Below, piece after piece: positions 6,121 to 6,528 of a stretch of DNA of 6,528 nucleotides; within the stretch, counting starts at the first letter, position 1, and each line of letters opens with the position of its first letter. Source of the DNA: Acidobacteriota bacterium (GTDB lineage: Bacteria > Acidobacteriota > UBA6911); contig JAFNAH010000079.1 in assembly GCA_017860075.1 (NCBI GenBank), positions 1-6,528 of the forward strand, read 5' to 3'. A program made the position numbers and the translations under genes. Below the pieces are notes generated by a model. It was not told the origin of the DNA. It worked only from the letters and a program-made list of their open reading frames with translations, and ran no database searches.

Positions 6121-6155
6121 GAATTTAGAATTTAGAAGTTAGAAGTTGGAATGGA
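6121..6155. repeat. Degenerate heptad array (left arm)
   Basis: Units in strict 7-base phase are GAATTTA, GAATTTA, GAAGTTA, GAAGTTG and GAATGGA. The first two are identical and later units drift, as in an ageing tandem repeat. The unit is the reverse complement of TAAATTC, which occurs in the right-hand array. Confidence 0.75.
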
Positions 6156-6233
6156 AGTGATCTCAGGCTGCTCGTCTTGTGCCAGCCACGATGGCGACCA
6201 TGTTTCCATACCCTCGCGCACCGCAGATCATAT

Positions 6234-6280
6234 ATTCTAAATTCTAGATTCTAAATTCTAAATTCTAGATTCTAAATTCC
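6234..6280. repeat. ATTCTAR heptad array (right arm)
   Basis: Six full units lie in perfect phase: ATTCTAA 6234, ATTCTAG 6241, ATTCTAA 6248, ATTCTAA 6255, ATTCTAG 6262 and ATTCTAA 6269, then a partial ATTCC. The A/G order makes an exact duplication of a three-heptad block (6234-6254 equals 6255-6275). It is only 16 bases beyond the nuoH stop, on its transcribed side. Confidence 0.9.
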
Positions 6281-6296
6281 CCATCCTGTCTGACTG

Positions 6297-6528
6297 TCAC
6301 CACACTGCCAAAGCACCAGCCCCCAAGACGAGGAGTAGCGACGCGGGAAGCATCACCTTCCAGCAGATGTACATGAGCTGGTCCACCCGGACCCTCGGGA
6401 GCGACCAGCGCAGCCACATCTGCACGAAGACAAGGGACATGGCCTTGAGCGTGAAAAGAACCGGGCCCGGGATCAGCTGCCGGGGAACCCACTGCGCCGG
6501 CAGAACCTGCGTCCACCCGCCGAGGAAG
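6297..6528 (-). CDS. nuoH: NADH-quinone oxidoreductase subunit H, C-terminal 76 residues (partial)
   Basis: This is the C-terminal end of the complex I membrane subunit that forms the quinone chamber with NuoB and NuoD. The gene enters from the right edge of the window and stops at TGA 6299-6297. The 76 visible residues begin FLGGWTQVLP, then contain one membrane helix (about 22-38) and the highly conserved block VQMWLRWSLPRVRVDQLMYI and CWKVMLP, followed by a last hydrophobic helix ending in GALAVW. This block is diagnostic for NuoH. It is the first visible gene of the operon. The next gene, nuoI, is separated by a repeat-filled 234-base gap, whereas the other visible nuo junctions are 9 bases or less. 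Confidence 0.93.
   Translation of the reverse strand, partial: FLGGWTQVLPAQWVPRQLIPGPVLFTLKAMSLVFVQMWLRWSLPRVRVDQLMYICWKVMLPASLLLVLGAGALAVW

Larger units (their letters stand above)
6120..6280. repeat. Large inverted repeat of heptads between nuoH and nuoI
   Basis: Bases 6120-6151 and 6249-6280 are inverted copies matching at 28 of 32 positions (GGAATTTAGAAT... against its reverse complement), enclosing 97 bases. The arms are built from 7-base units. The interior, about 6156-6230, is ordinary unique sequence with no open frame or RNA that I recognise. Together with 6063-6119, where only the TAACTAGTTA palindrome stands out, and 6281-6296, this fills the nuoH-nuoI gap. No target duplication is visible at the edges. 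Confidence 0.8.

Noticed and set aside
6234..6280. CRISPR array
   Set aside because: The repeats are 7 bases long with no spacers, and no cas genes are present.
6265..6516. An 83-residue minus-strand frame at the right edge
   Set aside because: It is out of frame with the NuoH C-terminus, whose frame gives the conserved WLRW, PRVRVDQLMY and CWKVMLP blocks.

Overview
The window looks like a piece of chromosome from a high-GC, Gram-negative-type bacterium. Coding DNA is GC-rich, strong AGGAGG-type Shine-Dalgarno sites precede several genes, and the window carries a complex I (nuo) operon with AT-rich heptad repeats in the gaps. No rRNA, tRNA, phage, transposase or CRISPR is visible. I cannot name the phylum; an uncultured lineage is plausible but unproven.

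Left block (1-1479, minus strand): an ABC-2 type exporter. The ATPase (556-1479) runs into an ATP-independent membrane subunit that leaves the window at base 1 (569 down to 1, partial). The two genes overlap by 14 bases. The ATPase probably starts at a TTG codon behind a perfect Shine-Dalgarno sequence rather than at the upstream ATG.

Middle block (1480-3164, plus strand): a divergent gap holds a palindromic array of 7-base repeats (1563-1608). Next come a small predicted secreted protein (1635-1976) and a predicted zinc metallopeptidase (2115-3164, HEAGH motif). The metallopeptidase has what looks like its own sigma70-type promoter, TTCACA-17-TATAAT, whose -10 box sits inside a GGAACC/GGTTCC inverted repeat that could be an operator.

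Right block (3253-6528, minus strand): the 3' part of an NADH:quinone oxidoreductase operon in the order nuoH (partial), nuoI, nuoJ, nuoK, nuoN. These encode the membrane and Fe-S connecting parts of respiratory complex I. nuoL and nuoM, which normally lie between nuoK and nuoN, are missing from that place, with only 3 bases between nuoK and nuoN. A 234-base gap between nuoH and nuoI is filled mainly by two inverted arrays of the same kind of 7-base repeat seen at 1563-1608.

Between the convergent metallopeptidase and nuoN genes, an almost fully paired hairpin (3175-3247) fills most of the 88-base gap.

The most unusual features are the heptad repeat family, the convergent hairpin, the nuoK-nuoN junction and the poorly characterised metallopeptidase with its operator-like promoter. 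I see no clear evidence for a wholly new multi-gene system.
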